Positions 50,223 to 59,000 of a DNA stretch of 64,000 nt are shown here, in pieces. Source of the DNA: an uncultured Eubacterium sp. (GTDB lineage: Bacteria > Bacillota > Clostridia > Lachnospirales > Lachnospiraceae); assembly GCA_900552795.1 (NCBI GenBank), contig USBB01000001.1:139700-203699 (forward strand). The letters run 5' to 3'. The notes below the pieces were generated by a model. That model worked only from the letters and a program-made list of their open reading frames with translations, had not been told where the DNA came from and searched no databases. The position numbers and the translations under genes are program-made. Each line of letters opens with the position of its first letter. The stretch's first letter is position 1.

Positions 50223-50966
50223 ATGGGGATACCGGTAAAATTGCAGGTTTTTGAAGGTCCGTTGGATCTGCTGTTACATTTGATCGAGAAAAATAAGATT
50301 GATATCTATGACATTCCGATCGTAGAGATCACCAGCCAGTATATGGAATATATCCGGCAGATGGAGCGGGAAGATTTAAACGTCATGAGTGAATTTCTCG
50401 TGATGGCGGCAACACTTCTGGATATCAAATGCCGGATGCTGCTCCCGAAAGAGATCAATGAAGAGGGCGAAGAGGAAGATCCGAGAGCAGAGCTGGTAGA
50501 ACAGCTTTTACAGTATAAAATGTACAAATATATGTCCTACGAGCTGCGGGATCGTCAGGTAGATGCAGACCAGTATTTTTACCGGGAGGCAGATATTCCC
50601 GAAGAGGTGAAAAGTTATGTTCCTGCGGTAGATCTGGATCAGCTTTTAGGGGACGTGACGCTGGTACAGCTGAGGAAGATTTTCCGGGAAGTGATGCGCA
50701 GGCAGGAAGAGAAGATCGATCCGGTGCGGAGTAAGTTCGGTAAGATCGAGAAAGAAGAAGTACCGCTTCCGGACAAGCTTTTGTATGTGGAGACTTATGC
50801 AAGGACACATAAAAAATTCAGTTTTCGTATGCTTCTTGAAAAACAGAGAAGCAAGATGCATATTGTGGTGACATTTCTGGCAGTGCTGGAGCTGATGAAG
50901 ACGGGCATGATCCGTGTTTATCAGGAAGAAATCTGCGGGGAGATCCTGATCGATTCCCAGATATAA
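50223..50966 (+). CDS. scpA: Segregation and condensation protein A
   Basis: 247 residues from the chosen ATG. IPVKLQVFEGPLDLLLHLIE and IDIYDIPIVEITSQYMEYI are the ScpA start, and the C-terminal winged helix ends QEEICGEILI. ScpA bridges the heads of the SMC dimer and partners ScpB during chromosome segregation. ATG 50223 gives the usual start and has GGGAG 11 bp before; ATG 50205 in frame is an alternative. ScpB follows 38 bp after the stop. Confidence 0.93.
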   Translation: MGIPVKLQVFEGPLDLLLHLIEKNKIDIYDIPIVEITSQYMEYIRQMEREDLNVMSEFLVMAATLLDIKCRMLLPKEINEEGEEEDPRAELVEQLLQYKMYKYMSYELRDRQVDADQYFYREADIPEEVKSYVPAVDLDQLLGDVTLVQLRKIFREVMRRQEEKIDPVRSKFGKIEKEEVPLPDKLLYVETYARTHKKFSFRMLLEKQRSKMHIVVTFLAVLELMKTGMIRVYQEEICGEILIDSQI

Positions 50967-51004
50967 CAGAGCATGCCAGGAGAAACAGGAAGGAAAGAGA
51001 AAGA

Positions 51005-51574
51005 ATGGAGCAAAAAAAACTGCAGGCAGCCATAGAAGCAATTTTGTTTGCAATGGGAGGCTCTGTGGAGCTGAAAAAACTTGCACAGGCGATCGGACAT
51101 GACGAAGAAACGACAAAAAAAATAATCCGCCAGATGATGGACCGGTATGAGAAAGAAGATCGGGGAATCCGGATCATCGAACTGGAAGCTTCGTTTCAGA
51201 TGTGCACGAAAAAAGAGATGTATGAATATTTGATCCGGGTAGCAAAGCAGCCAAAAAAACAGGTTCTTACGGATGTACTTTTGGAAACGCTTTCGATCAT
51301 CGCCTACAAGCAGCCGGTTACAAAACTGGAAATCGAAAAAATCCGTGGCGTCAAATCGGATCATGCAGTCAGCAAGCTGGTAGAATATGATCTGGTTGAG
51401 GAAGTGGGGCGTATGGATGCGCCGGGAAAACCGCTTTTATTTGGAACCACAGAAGAGTTTCTGCGCAGATTCAGTGTACATTCTCTGGATGAACTTCCTG
51501 CGCCGAATCCGGAGCAGGTAGCACATTTTAAAGAAGAAGCAGAGGATGAGGTACAGTTAAAGTTAAACCTGTAG
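51005..51574 (+). CDS. scpB: Segregation and condensation protein B
   Basis: 189 residues of two winged helices. AAIEAILFAMGGSVELKKLAQAI opens the first, and LETLSIIAYKQPVTKLEIEKIRG is the conserved block of the second. LLFGTTEEFLRRF is the late signature. ScpB dimers bind ScpA in the SMC complex. Linkage to scpA and to a DacF-like carboxypeptidase is usual in Firmicutes. Confidence 0.93.
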   Translation: MEQKKLQAAIEAILFAMGGSVELKKLAQAIGHDEETTKKIIRQMMDRYEKEDRGIRIIELEASFQMCTKKEMYEYLIRVAKQPKKQVLTDVLLETLSIIAYKQPVTKLEIEKIRGVKSDHAVSKLVEYDLVEEVGRMDAPGKPLLFGTTEEFLRRFSVHSLDELPAPNPEQVAHFKEEAEDEVQLKLNL

Positions 51575-51635
51575 TTCTGATTAAAAATCTTCGGACATAG
51601 GATATAGCAAAGAATGTCTGGAGAATAAAAAAGCA

Positions 51636-52907
51636 ATGCATGAGAAAAGAAGGGAAAGAGGACGAACATATCGGGTCGGGCTGATCCTGGGCTTTTGTCT
51701 TCTGATTGCAGTAAATGGTCTGTTTCCGGTTTCGTGTGTATATGCGGAGGAAGAACAGACAAAAATCGCATACGGGGAGAATACTCCAGGACAGTTATAC
51801 GCCCGGTCGGCAGTTTTGATGGATGCAGACAGCGGGCGTATTTTGTTTGCAAAAAATGCCGAAACAGAGCGTCCTATGGCGAGTACAACCAAGATCATGA
51901 CCTGCATTCTTGCATTGGAACGTGCAGACCCGGATGAGAGTGTGTCAGTCAGTGCCAATGCGGCAGCCCAGCCCAGAGTCCGACTGGGGACAGTGGAAGG
52001 ACAGAAATTTAAGCTTAAGGATCTTTTATATTCTCTGATGCTGGAATCACATAACGATACAGCGGTGATGCTGGCAGAACATCTGGCTGGAAGCGTGGAG
52101 CAGTTTGCGGATGAGATGAACCAGAAAGCAAGAGAACTGGGACTTAGCCATACCCATTTTGTCACACCCAATGGTCTGGACGGGGCAGATGACGGCGGGA
52201 GCCATCGGACCACGGCAGAAGAACTGGCAAGGATTATGCGCTATTGTGTGATGGAGTCTCCAAAGCGGAAGGAATTTCTGGAAATTACAGGCGTGTCTTC
52301 CTATCAGTTTTCGGATCTGGAGCAGACGCAGACGTATTCCTGCATCAATCACAACGCGTTTCTTACGATGATGGAAGGCGCTGTATCCGGAAAAACCGGA
52401 TTTACCGGGGAGGCAGGATATTGCTACGTGGGGGCATTAAAAAGAGAAAAGCGAACCTTTATCGTAGCACTTCTGGCGTGCGGCTGGCCGAACAATCGGA
52501 GCTATAAATGGGAGGATACAAAAAAACTGATGGAGTACGGTCTGGAACATTTTGAATATCAGAGTATGAAAGGCGCCGGGCAAAAATTTAAAATCCGGGT
52601 GACGGATGGGATTCCGGATTCCAATCAGAAAGAGGCGTATACATATGCAGAAGCACTGTCAGAGCAGTCAAATCTTTCGTTTCTGCTGGCAGACTGGGAA
52701 TCTGTTCAGGTAAGAAGGAACATTCCGGCAGTATTACCGGCTCCTGTCCGGGAAGGGACAGAAGTGGGAACGATAGAATATCGGGTCAACGGAGAAACTC
52801 TTGCCAGACTTCCGGTAGTAATCCAAAGGTCTGTGGGAAAAATTGATTTTTCATGGTGCTGGAAGAAAATAGCAGCAAAATATTTCTTAAAAGAGAAAAT
52901 ATATTAA
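51636..52907 (+). CDS. D-alanyl-D-alanine carboxypeptidase (second copy)
   Basis: 423 residues. A long basic N-terminus leads to a signal helix (VGLILGFCLLIAVNGLFPVSC) ending near VYAEE. The catalytic domain has STTK near residue 87, SHN near 145 and KTGFTG near 255. A C-terminal beta domain and a last hydrophobic/amphipathic stretch follow. It shares only the fold and motifs with the copy at 47979, so the two are old paralogues. It is probably expressed with scpAB. Confidence 0.9.
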   Translation: MHEKRRERGRTYRVGLILGFCLLIAVNGLFPVSCVYAEEEQTKIAYGENTPGQLYARSAVLMDADSGRILFAKNAETERPMASTTKIMTCILALERADPDESVSVSANAAAQPRVRLGTVEGQKFKLKDLLYSLMLESHNDTAVMLAEHLAGSVEQFADEMNQKARELGLSHTHFVTPNGLDGADDGGSHRTTAEELARIMRYCVMESPKRKEFLEITGVSSYQFSDLEQTQTYSCINHNAFLTMMEGAVSGKTGFTGEAGYCYVGALKREKRTFIVALLACGWPNNRSYKWEDTKKLMEYGLEHFEYQSMKGAGQKFKIRVTDGIPDSNQKEAYTYAEALSEQSNLSFLLADWESVQVRRNIPAVLPAPVREGTEVGTIEYRVNGETLARLPVVIQRSVGKIDFSWCWKKIAAKYFLKEKIY

Positions 52908-53020
52908 AATAAATCAAGGCAAGTGATTAAAAATGTCACTGGTATCGAATGGAAGAGTATGATAGTATAAACGAAATAAAAAAAGACAAGTAAATTGATG
53001 TAATATAAGGAGTGCTTGCG

Positions 53021-55009
53021 ATGAAGAATTTTGAAAAATATGAAAGAAGCTATTTTATGCCGCCGGTGCCGTGCTATGACTGGGTGAAGAAAGACCATAT
53101 TGAAAAACCGCCCGTCTGGTGCAGCGTGGATCTGCGGGATGGGAATCAGGCATTGATCGAGCCTATGAGTCTGGAGGAAAAAATAGAATTCTTCCAGATG
53201 CTTCTGGATGTCGGCTTCAAGCAGATCGAAGTGGGATTTCCGGCAGCGTCTGAGACAGAATATCAATTTCTGCGTACATTGATCGAGCAGAATATGATCC
53301 CTGAGGATGTAACGATCCAGGTTCTGACACAGGCGAGAGAGCATATTATCAAACGGACCTTTGAAGCGGTCAAAGGAGCGCCGCATGCGGTCATTCATCT
53401 GTATAATTCAACTTCTGTCGCACAGAGAGAACAAGTGTTTAAAAAGAATAAAGAAGAAATCAAAAAAATTGCGGTAGACGGAGCCATTCTTCTGAATGAG
53501 CTGGCAAAGGAGACAGAAGGGAATTTCACGTTTGAGTACAGCCCGGAAAGTTTCCAGGGAACCGAGGTGGATTATGCGCTGGAAGTGTGCAATGCAGTTC
53601 TCAGAGTGTGGGAGCCGTCCAGGGAGCGAAAAGTGATCATCAATCTTCCGACAACCGTGGAAAACGCGATGCCGCATGTGTTCGCAAGTCAGGTGGAATA
53701 TATGAGCAAGCACTTATATAACAGAGAACATGTATTGTTATCGCTTCATCCGCATAACGACAGAGGATCCGGCGTCAGTGACGCAGAGCTTGGAATTCTG
53801 GCAGGAGCGGACCGGATCGAGGGAACGCTGTTTGGAAACGGCGAACGGACCGGAAATGTGGATATTATCACGGTTGCTATGAATATGTATTCACAGGGAG
53901 TGGATCCGGGCTTGGATTTTTCCAACATGAGTGAGATCAGTGAGACCTATGAGAGACTTACCAGAATGCAGGTTTCTCCGAGACAGCCATATGCCGGAGA
54001 ACTGGTATTTACCGCGTTTTCCGGTTCTCACCAGGATGCGATCGCAAAAGGAATGGCATGGAGAGAAGAGAAGCAGTGCCAGACATGGTCGGTTCCTTAC
54101 CTTCCTCTGGATCCAAAAGATGTGGGACGCCGCTACGAGACCGATGTGATCCGTATCAACAGTCAGTCCGGAAAAGGCGGAGTCAACTATATTTTAAAAC
54201 AGAGCTTTGGAATCAGCCTTCCGCAGAAAATGAGAGAAGAGGTCGGCTATCTTGTAAAGGATGTGTCGGATAAAGCGCATAAAGAACTGACGCCAGACTG
54301 GGTATACCATATATTTGAAGATCATTATATTCACGTAAAAACAATCTTTACAGTAGATGAATGTCACTTTAAACAGGAAGACGGAATCCTTGCGGAGGCG
54401 ACGATCCACCATGCGGGAAGCGACCGTGTGATCAACGGAATGGGAAATGGACGTCTGGATGCGGTGAGCAATGCTATTAAGCACTATTTTGACATCGATT
54501 ATGAGCTGGCATTTTATGAAGAACATTCCATGACAAAAGGGTCTTCATCCAAAGCGGTCGCTTATGTGGGCGTGATCTGCAATAAAAAGCGCTACTGGGG
54601 AGTCGGCATTGATGCCGATATCATCAAAGCTTCTGTAGAAGCCCTGGTCGTGGCAGTCAATAAGATCGAAGAACTCCGAAATCAGCAGGAATGCAAGGAT
54701 GCAAGACTCTTGGAGATCACGAATTATATCTATGCAAACTATAAGCATGTGACACTGGATGAGCTGTCCGAAAAGTTTTTCCTGTCGAAACCATACCTTT
54801 CCAAATATATCAAGGAAAAATCAGGAATGACATTCGGAGACATCCTGAAAAATGTCCGGATGAAAAAAGCCTGCACGATGCTCAGGGAAGGCAATGCAAC
54901 TGTAGAGAGTATCGCAGAGACTGTGGGATATCAGAACGTAGAACATTTCAACCGGATCTTTAAAAAGATGTATCAGGTCACTCCGGTGCAATTCCGTAAT
55001 CAGAAGTAA
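53021..55009 (+). CDS. 2-isopropylmalate synthase fused to an AraC-type DNA-binding domain
   Basis: 662 residues. The first 400 form a DRE-TIM barrel of the long LeuA type (CSVDLRDGNQALIEPMS, VGFPAASETEYQF, SLHPHNDRGSGVSDAE, GNGERTGNVDI). A LeuA dimer/regulatory domain follows (about 420-555). The last 100 residues are two AraC-family helix-turn-helix units: LDELSEKFFLSKPYLSKYIKE and VESIAETVGYQNVEHFNRIF. LeuA makes 2-isopropylmalate for leucine synthesis; the fusion suggests the enzyme also binds DNA. The frame is continuous and the codon use even. ATG 53021 follows AAGGAG. Confidence 0.9.
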   Translation: MKNFEKYERSYFMPPVPCYDWVKKDHIEKPPVWCSVDLRDGNQALIEPMSLEEKIEFFQMLLDVGFKQIEVGFPAASETEYQFLRTLIEQNMIPEDVTIQVLTQAREHIIKRTFEAVKGAPHAVIHLYNSTSVAQREQVFKKNKEEIKKIAVDGAILLNELAKETEGNFTFEYSPESFQGTEVDYALEVCNAVLRVWEPSRERKVIINLPTTVENAMPHVFASQVEYMSKHLYNREHVLLSLHPHNDRGSGVSDAELGILAGADRIEGTLFGNGERTGNVDIITVAMNMYSQGVDPGLDFSNMSEISETYERLTRMQVSPRQPYAGELVFTAFSGSHQDAIAKGMAWREEKQCQTWSVPYLPLDPKDVGRRYETDVIRINSQSGKGGVNYILKQSFGISLPQKMREEVGYLVKDVSDKAHKELTPDWVYHIFEDHYIHVKTIFTVDECHFKQEDGILAEATIHHAGSDRVINGMGNGRLDAVSNAIKHYFDIDYELAFYEEHSMTKGSSSKAVAYVGVICNKKRYWGVGIDADIIKASVEALVVAVNKIEELRNQQECKDARLLEITNYIYANYKHVTLDELSEKFFLSKPYLSKYIKEKSGMTFGDILKNVRMKKACTMLREGNATVESIAETVGYQNVEHFNRIFKKMYQVTPVQFRNQK

Positions 55010-55013
55010 AAAC

Positions 55014-55053
55014 AAAGACATATTTCCAAAGTCAGGAAATATGTCTTTTTTTA
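55014..55053 (+). terminator. Rho-independent terminator after the leuA-like fusion gene
   Basis: AAAGACATATTTCC (55014-55027... in outline) pairs with GGAAATATGTCTTT (55035-55048), 14 perfect pairs, 7-nt loop, then T to 55052. One of the strongest terminators in the window. Confidence 0.9.
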
Positions 55054-55112
55054 TAAAAATTCGGAAAAAATAAAAGAAAATGGCAAAGAAATAACAAAAA
55101 ACAGAAATTTAA

Positions 55113-55141
55113 TTGAATTTTTTCGCTAAGTAATATATACT
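55113..55141 (+). promoter_or_regulatory. Promoter of the sodium-pump decarboxylase operon
   Basis: TTGAAT at 55113-55118, 17-bp spacer, TATACT at 55136-55141, 60 bp before the carboxyltransferase ATG. Confidence 0.65.
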
Positions 55142-55201
55142 AGAATAGGCAAAAATTTTGGTTTATATTTAAACACATTTTATAATATGGAGGGCTAGAA
55201 T

Positions 55202-56638
55202 ATGAGCAACAATGCAACAGAAAACTCAGCAAGCAGAAGAATTGCCACAGTGCTTGATGAGGGCAGCTTTGTTGAAATCGGTGGTGCAGTTACAGCAAGA
55301 AATACAGATTTCAACCTGCAGGAAAAAGAAACTCCGGCTGACGGGGGCATTACCGGCTATGGAGTGATTGACGGAAATCTTGTCTATGTCTACAGCCAGG
55401 ATGCATCTGTTTTAAAAGGTGCGATCGGCGAGATGCATGCAAAGAAGATTGCAAACATCTATGACATGGCAATGAAGATGGGAGCGCCGGTCATCGGTCT
55501 GATCGACTGTGCAGGTCTTCGTCTTCAGGAAGCGACAGACGCGCTGGAGGCATTTGGAAGCCTGTACTTTAAACAGGCAATGGCATCCGGTGTGATCCCT
55601 CAGATCACAGCTGTTTTTGGTATGTGTGGCGGTGGTCTTGCAGTCGTGCCGGGACTGACGGATTTCACATTCATGGAAAATAAAGAAGGAAAATTATTTG
55701 TGAATTCTCCAAATGCTCTGGAAGGAAATATCGATTCTAAATGCGACACAGCAAGTGCTGAGTATCAGAGCAGAACAGCAGGTCTTGTAGATGCGGCAGG
55801 AACAGAAGAAGAAATTCTGGGACAGATTCGTTCCCTGATCTGTATGCTTCCTGCGAACTTTGAAGACGATGCATCTTATGAGGAATGTACAGATGATCTG
55901 AACCGTATTTGTGCAGATCTTGCCAATGCAGCAGAAGACACAGGAATTGCACTTGCCACAATTTCTGACAACAATATCTTCTTTGAGACAAAGAAAGAAT
56001 ATGCAAAAGAGATGGTAACAGGATTCATCCGTCTCAATGGAATGACAGTTGGTGCGGTTGCCAACCGTTCCAAAGTGTATGACGAAGAAGGAAATGCAGA
56101 ATCACTGGGACAGGTTCTGACAGTGGATGGATGCAAAAAGGCAGCAGATTTTATCAATTTCTGTGATGCTTTCTCGATTCCGGTATTATCTCTGACAAAC
56201 GTGACAGGATTTGAAGCAACTCTGGAAGCTGAGAAGGATATGGCACGTGCAGTTGCAAAACTGACTTACGCATTCGCGAATGCATCTGTACCAAAGGTTA
56301 ATGTGATCGTAGGAAAAGCTTACGGAAGCGCATATATTGCGATGAACAGTAAATCTATCGGAGCAGATCTGGTATACGCATGGCCGACAGCTGAGATCGG
56401 AATGATGGATGCTTCTATGGCAGCAAAGATCATGTATGCAGACGCAGATGCACAGACATTAAAAGAAAAAGCTGCAGAATACAAAGAACTGCAGTCCAGT
56501 CCGGTTTCTGCGGCAAGAAGAGGATATGTGGATGCAATCATTGATGCAGCCGACACAAGAAAATATGTGATCGGAGCATTTGAGATGCTGTTCACAAAGA
56601 GAGAGGATCGTCCGGCAAAGAAACACGGTACGGTTTAG
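55202..56638 (+). CDS. Acyl-CoA carboxyltransferase subunit (12S/MmdA-like)
   Basis: 478 residues of the carboxyltransferase family: two crotonase-like halves with GGITGYGVIDGNLVYVYSQD and KIANIYDMAMKMGAPVIGLIDCAG in the first, and NVTGFEATLEAEKDMARAVAKL and GKAYGSAYIAMNSKSIGADLVYAWP in the second. It moves a carboxyl group between biotin and an acyl-CoA such as methylmalonyl-CoA. GGAGG precedes the ATG. The gene opens an operon with OadG, biotin carrier, OadB and a 5S-type carboxyltransferase. Confidence 0.88.
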   Translation: MSNNATENSASRRIATVLDEGSFVEIGGAVTARNTDFNLQEKETPADGGITGYGVIDGNLVYVYSQDASVLKGAIGEMHAKKIANIYDMAMKMGAPVIGLIDCAGLRLQEATDALEAFGSLYFKQAMASGVIPQITAVFGMCGGGLAVVPGLTDFTFMENKEGKLFVNSPNALEGNIDSKCDTASAEYQSRTAGLVDAAGTEEEILGQIRSLICMLPANFEDDASYEECTDDLNRICADLANAAEDTGIALATISDNNIFFETKKEYAKEMVTGFIRLNGMTVGAVANRSKVYDEEGNAESLGQVLTVDGCKKAADFINFCDAFSIPVLSLTNVTGFEATLEAEKDMARAVAKLTYAFANASVPKVNVIVGKAYGSAYIAMNSKSIGADLVYAWPTAEIGMMDASMAAKIMYADADAQTLKEKAAEYKELQSSPVSAARRGYVDAIIDAADTRKYVIGAFEMLFTKREDRPAKKHGTV

Positions 56639-56652
56639 TGAGGTGAGGCGAA

Positions 56653-57432
56653 GTGAAGAAAAAATTAAGTTTAATCGTACTTGCCTGTGCTCTTACCTTA
56701 GGTGTTTCAGGATGCGGCAGTGAGGCAGATACGACAACAAGTAATGATAGAGAGTCTATGATGGCTTATTCAGAGGCAATTGTCAGCAGCTTCAGTCAGA
56801 CACCGGATGAAGTTTTTGATCAGTATGAGGAAATGTCAGACTTGCAGTTGAATCTGATGCTTCTCAACACCGGTCTTCCTGTAGATTCTGAAAACTTCCT
56901 TTCTATGGTTGAATCCTGGAAAGCAGGAGAAAAGGAATGCGGAGAGTTCATAAGTTATGGGGACTTCGAGGCAGAGATGACAAGCTCTGGTATTGTTGTT
57001 TCTACAGAAGCAGAGTATGAGAATAAGACGGCAGATATCGAATTTACATTTGATGAAGAACAGAAAATGGACAGTATGACGATCAATGCACATTATTCTA
57101 CTTCAGAGATTCTGAAAAAGGCGGGGTTGAATACCATCCTTGGAATGGGAACTGTATTCCTTGTTTTAATCTTTATTTCATTCATTATTTCTCTGTTCAG
57201 ATTTATTCCGGAACTTGAGAAGAAATTTAAGAAAAATAAAACTACAGAACCGGCAAAAACACCGGCACCGGCACCAGTTGCGGCACCAGTGGTGGAAGAT
57301 GTTTCAGATGATACAGAACTTGTAGCGGTCATCTCAGCAGCAATCGCAGCGGCAGAAGGAACTTCTACAGACGGATTTGTAGTTCGTTCAATTAAGAGAA
57401 GAACATCAAATAAATGGAACAAATGGAATTAA
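56653..57432 (+). CDS. OadG-like gamma subunit with lipoprotein-type start
   Basis: 259 residues. A lipobox-like signal (LALT... ending GVSGCGS, Cys about 22) is followed by a DUF-type extracellular domain, a membrane helix (TVFLVLIFISFIISLF at about 162-180), a Pro/Ala-rich linker and a conserved FVVRSIKRR-type tail. OadG anchors the carboxyltransferase to the pump and binds zinc in other systems. The extra N-terminal outer domain makes it longer than classic OadG (about 80-120). Confidence 0.8.
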   Translation: MKKKLSLIVLACALTLGVSGCGSEADTTTSNDRESMMAYSEAIVSSFSQTPDEVFDQYEEMSDLQLNLMLLNTGLPVDSENFLSMVESWKAGEKECGEFISYGDFEAEMTSSGIVVSTEAEYENKTADIEFTFDEEQKMDSMTINAHYSTSEILKKAGLNTILGMGTVFLVLIFISFIISLFRFIPELEKKFKKNKTTEPAKTPAPAPVAAPVVEDVSDDTELVAVISAAIAAAEGTSTDGFVVRSIKRRTSNKWNKWN

Positions 57433-57448
57433 TCAGGAGGATTTTAAA

Positions 57449-57817
57449 ATGAAAAATTATACAATTACTGTAAATGGAAATGTATATGATGTAACAGTAG
57501 AAGAAAAAGGTGCAGGTGCAGCACCGGTTGCGCCTGCAGCTCCAAAAGCGGCTCCAAAGGCAGCTCCAGCACCGGCTCCGAAAGCAGCACCGGCAGGAGC
57601 GGGAAGCATTCAGGTAAAAGCAGGAGCGGCAGGAAAAGTATTCAGTATTGACGCAAGTGTAGGACAGGCTGTAAAAACAGGAGATACCATCGTGACAGTA
57701 GAAGCTATGAAAATGGAAATCCCTGTAGTAGCTCCGGAAGATGGTACAGTTGCTAGCATTGATGTGGCAGTAGGCGACGCAGTAGAGTCAGGAGCAGTAT
57801 TAGCCACATTAAACTAG
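57449..57817 (+). CDS. Biotin carboxyl carrier subunit
   Basis: 122 residues. An N-terminal strand region (NYTITVNGNVYDVTVEEK) and a flexible Ala/Pro linker rich in KAAPAPAPKAAP repeats lead to the biotinyl domain. The biotin-accepting lysine is in EAMKMEI at about residue 88, 35 from the C-terminus as expected. It shuttles the carboxyl group between the 12S, 5S and beta subunits. GGAGG lies before the ATG. Confidence 0.93.
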   Translation: MKNYTITVNGNVYDVTVEEKGAGAAPVAPAAPKAAPKAAPAPAPKAAPAGAGSIQVKAGAAGKVFSIDASVGQAVKTGDTIVTVEAMKMEIPVVAPEDGTVASIDVAVGDAVESGAVLATLN

Positions 57818-57830
57818 GAGGTTTTGACAA

Positions 57831-58982
57831 ATGGAATATATTTCAAATACGCTGGGCAACCTGGTAGAGCAGACTGCGTTTATGAATCTGACATTCGGAA
57901 ATCTGATTATGATCGCAGTTGCATGCTTTTTCCTTTATCTGGCGATTAGACACGGCTTTGAACCGCTGCTGTTAGTTCCGATTGCATTTGGTATGCTTCT
58001 GGTTAACATTTATCCGGACATCATGCTTCATGCAGAAGATTCAGCAAACGGAACAGGCGGACTTTTGTATTATTTCTATGTTCTGGATGAGTGGTCAATC
58101 CTGCCGTCTCTGATATTCCTTGGTGTCGGTGCGATGACAGACTTTGGACCACTGATCGCAAACCCGAAGAGTTTCCTTCTGGGTGCGGCAGCACAGTTTG
58201 GTATTTTCGCTGCATACCTTGGAGCGATGGCAATGGGATTCTCAGACAAAGCAGCTGCAGCAATTTCTATTATTGGTGGTGCGGATGGTCCTACTTCTAT
58301 TTTCCTTGCAGGAAAATTGCAGCAGACAGCAATTCTCGGGCCAATCGCAGTAGCAGCATATTCGTATATGTCGCTGGTGCCGATCATTCAGCCGCCGATT
58401 ATGAAACTTCTTACAACAGAAGAAGAACGTAAGATCAAGATGGAGCAGTTAAGACCGGTTTCCAAACTGGAGAGAATTCTGTTCCCAATCATCGTTACGA
58501 TTGTAGTATGTACGATTCTTCCTACAACAGCTCCTCTGGTAGGTATGCTGATGCTTGGTAACCTGTTCAAAGAATCAGGTGTTGTAAGACAGCTGACAGA
58601 AACAGCTTCCAATGCTTTGATGTATATCGTAGTTATCCTGCTTGGTACATCTGTAGGTGCTACAACAAGTGCAGAAGCATTCCTGAACATGGATACACTG
58701 AAAATCGTTGCACTGGGACTGATCGCATTTGCGTTTGGTACCGCAGCTGGCGTATTGTTCGGTAAACTGATGTGTTGGGCAACAAAGGGCAAGGTAAATC
58801 CTCTGATTGGTTCTGCAGGTGTGTCTGCGGTTCCTATGGCAGCCCGTGTTTCTCAGAAAGTCGGAGCAGAAGCAGACCCTACAAACTTCCTGCTGATGCA
58901 TGCGATGGGACCAAACGTTGCCGGAGTTATCGGTACTGCAGTAGCAGCCGGAACATTTATGGCGATCTTTGGTGTGAAATAA
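57831..58982 (+). CDS. oadB: Sodium ion-translocating decarboxylase beta subunit
   Basis: 383 residues with about nine to eleven membrane helices. IGGADGPTSIFLAGKL and the late GSAGVSAVPMAARVSQKVG are the conserved regions that hold the functional Asp and Ser/Arg residues of OadB/GcdB/MmdB. It decarboxylates carboxybiotin and pumps sodium out of the cell. The substrate preference depends on the carboxyltransferase partners, of which two kinds are encoded in this operon. GGAGG lies before the ATG. Confidence 0.93.
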   Translation: MEYISNTLGNLVEQTAFMNLTFGNLIMIAVACFFLYLAIRHGFEPLLLVPIAFGMLLVNIYPDIMLHAEDSANGTGGLLYYFYVLDEWSILPSLIFLGVGAMTDFGPLIANPKSFLLGAAAQFGIFAAYLGAMAMGFSDKAAAAISIIGGADGPTSIFLAGKLQQTAILGPIAVAAYSYMSLVPIIQPPIMKLLTTEEERKIKMEQLRPVSKLERILFPIIVTIVVCTILPTTAPLVGMLMLGNLFKESGVVRQLTETASNALMYIVVILLGTSVGATTSAEAFLNMDTLKIVALGLIAFAFGTAAGVLFGKLMCWATKGKVNPLIGSAGVSAVPMAARVSQKVGAEADPTNFLLMHAMGPNVAGVIGTAVAAGTFMAIFGVK

Positions 58983-59000
58983 TAATGGAGGACAGTAAAA

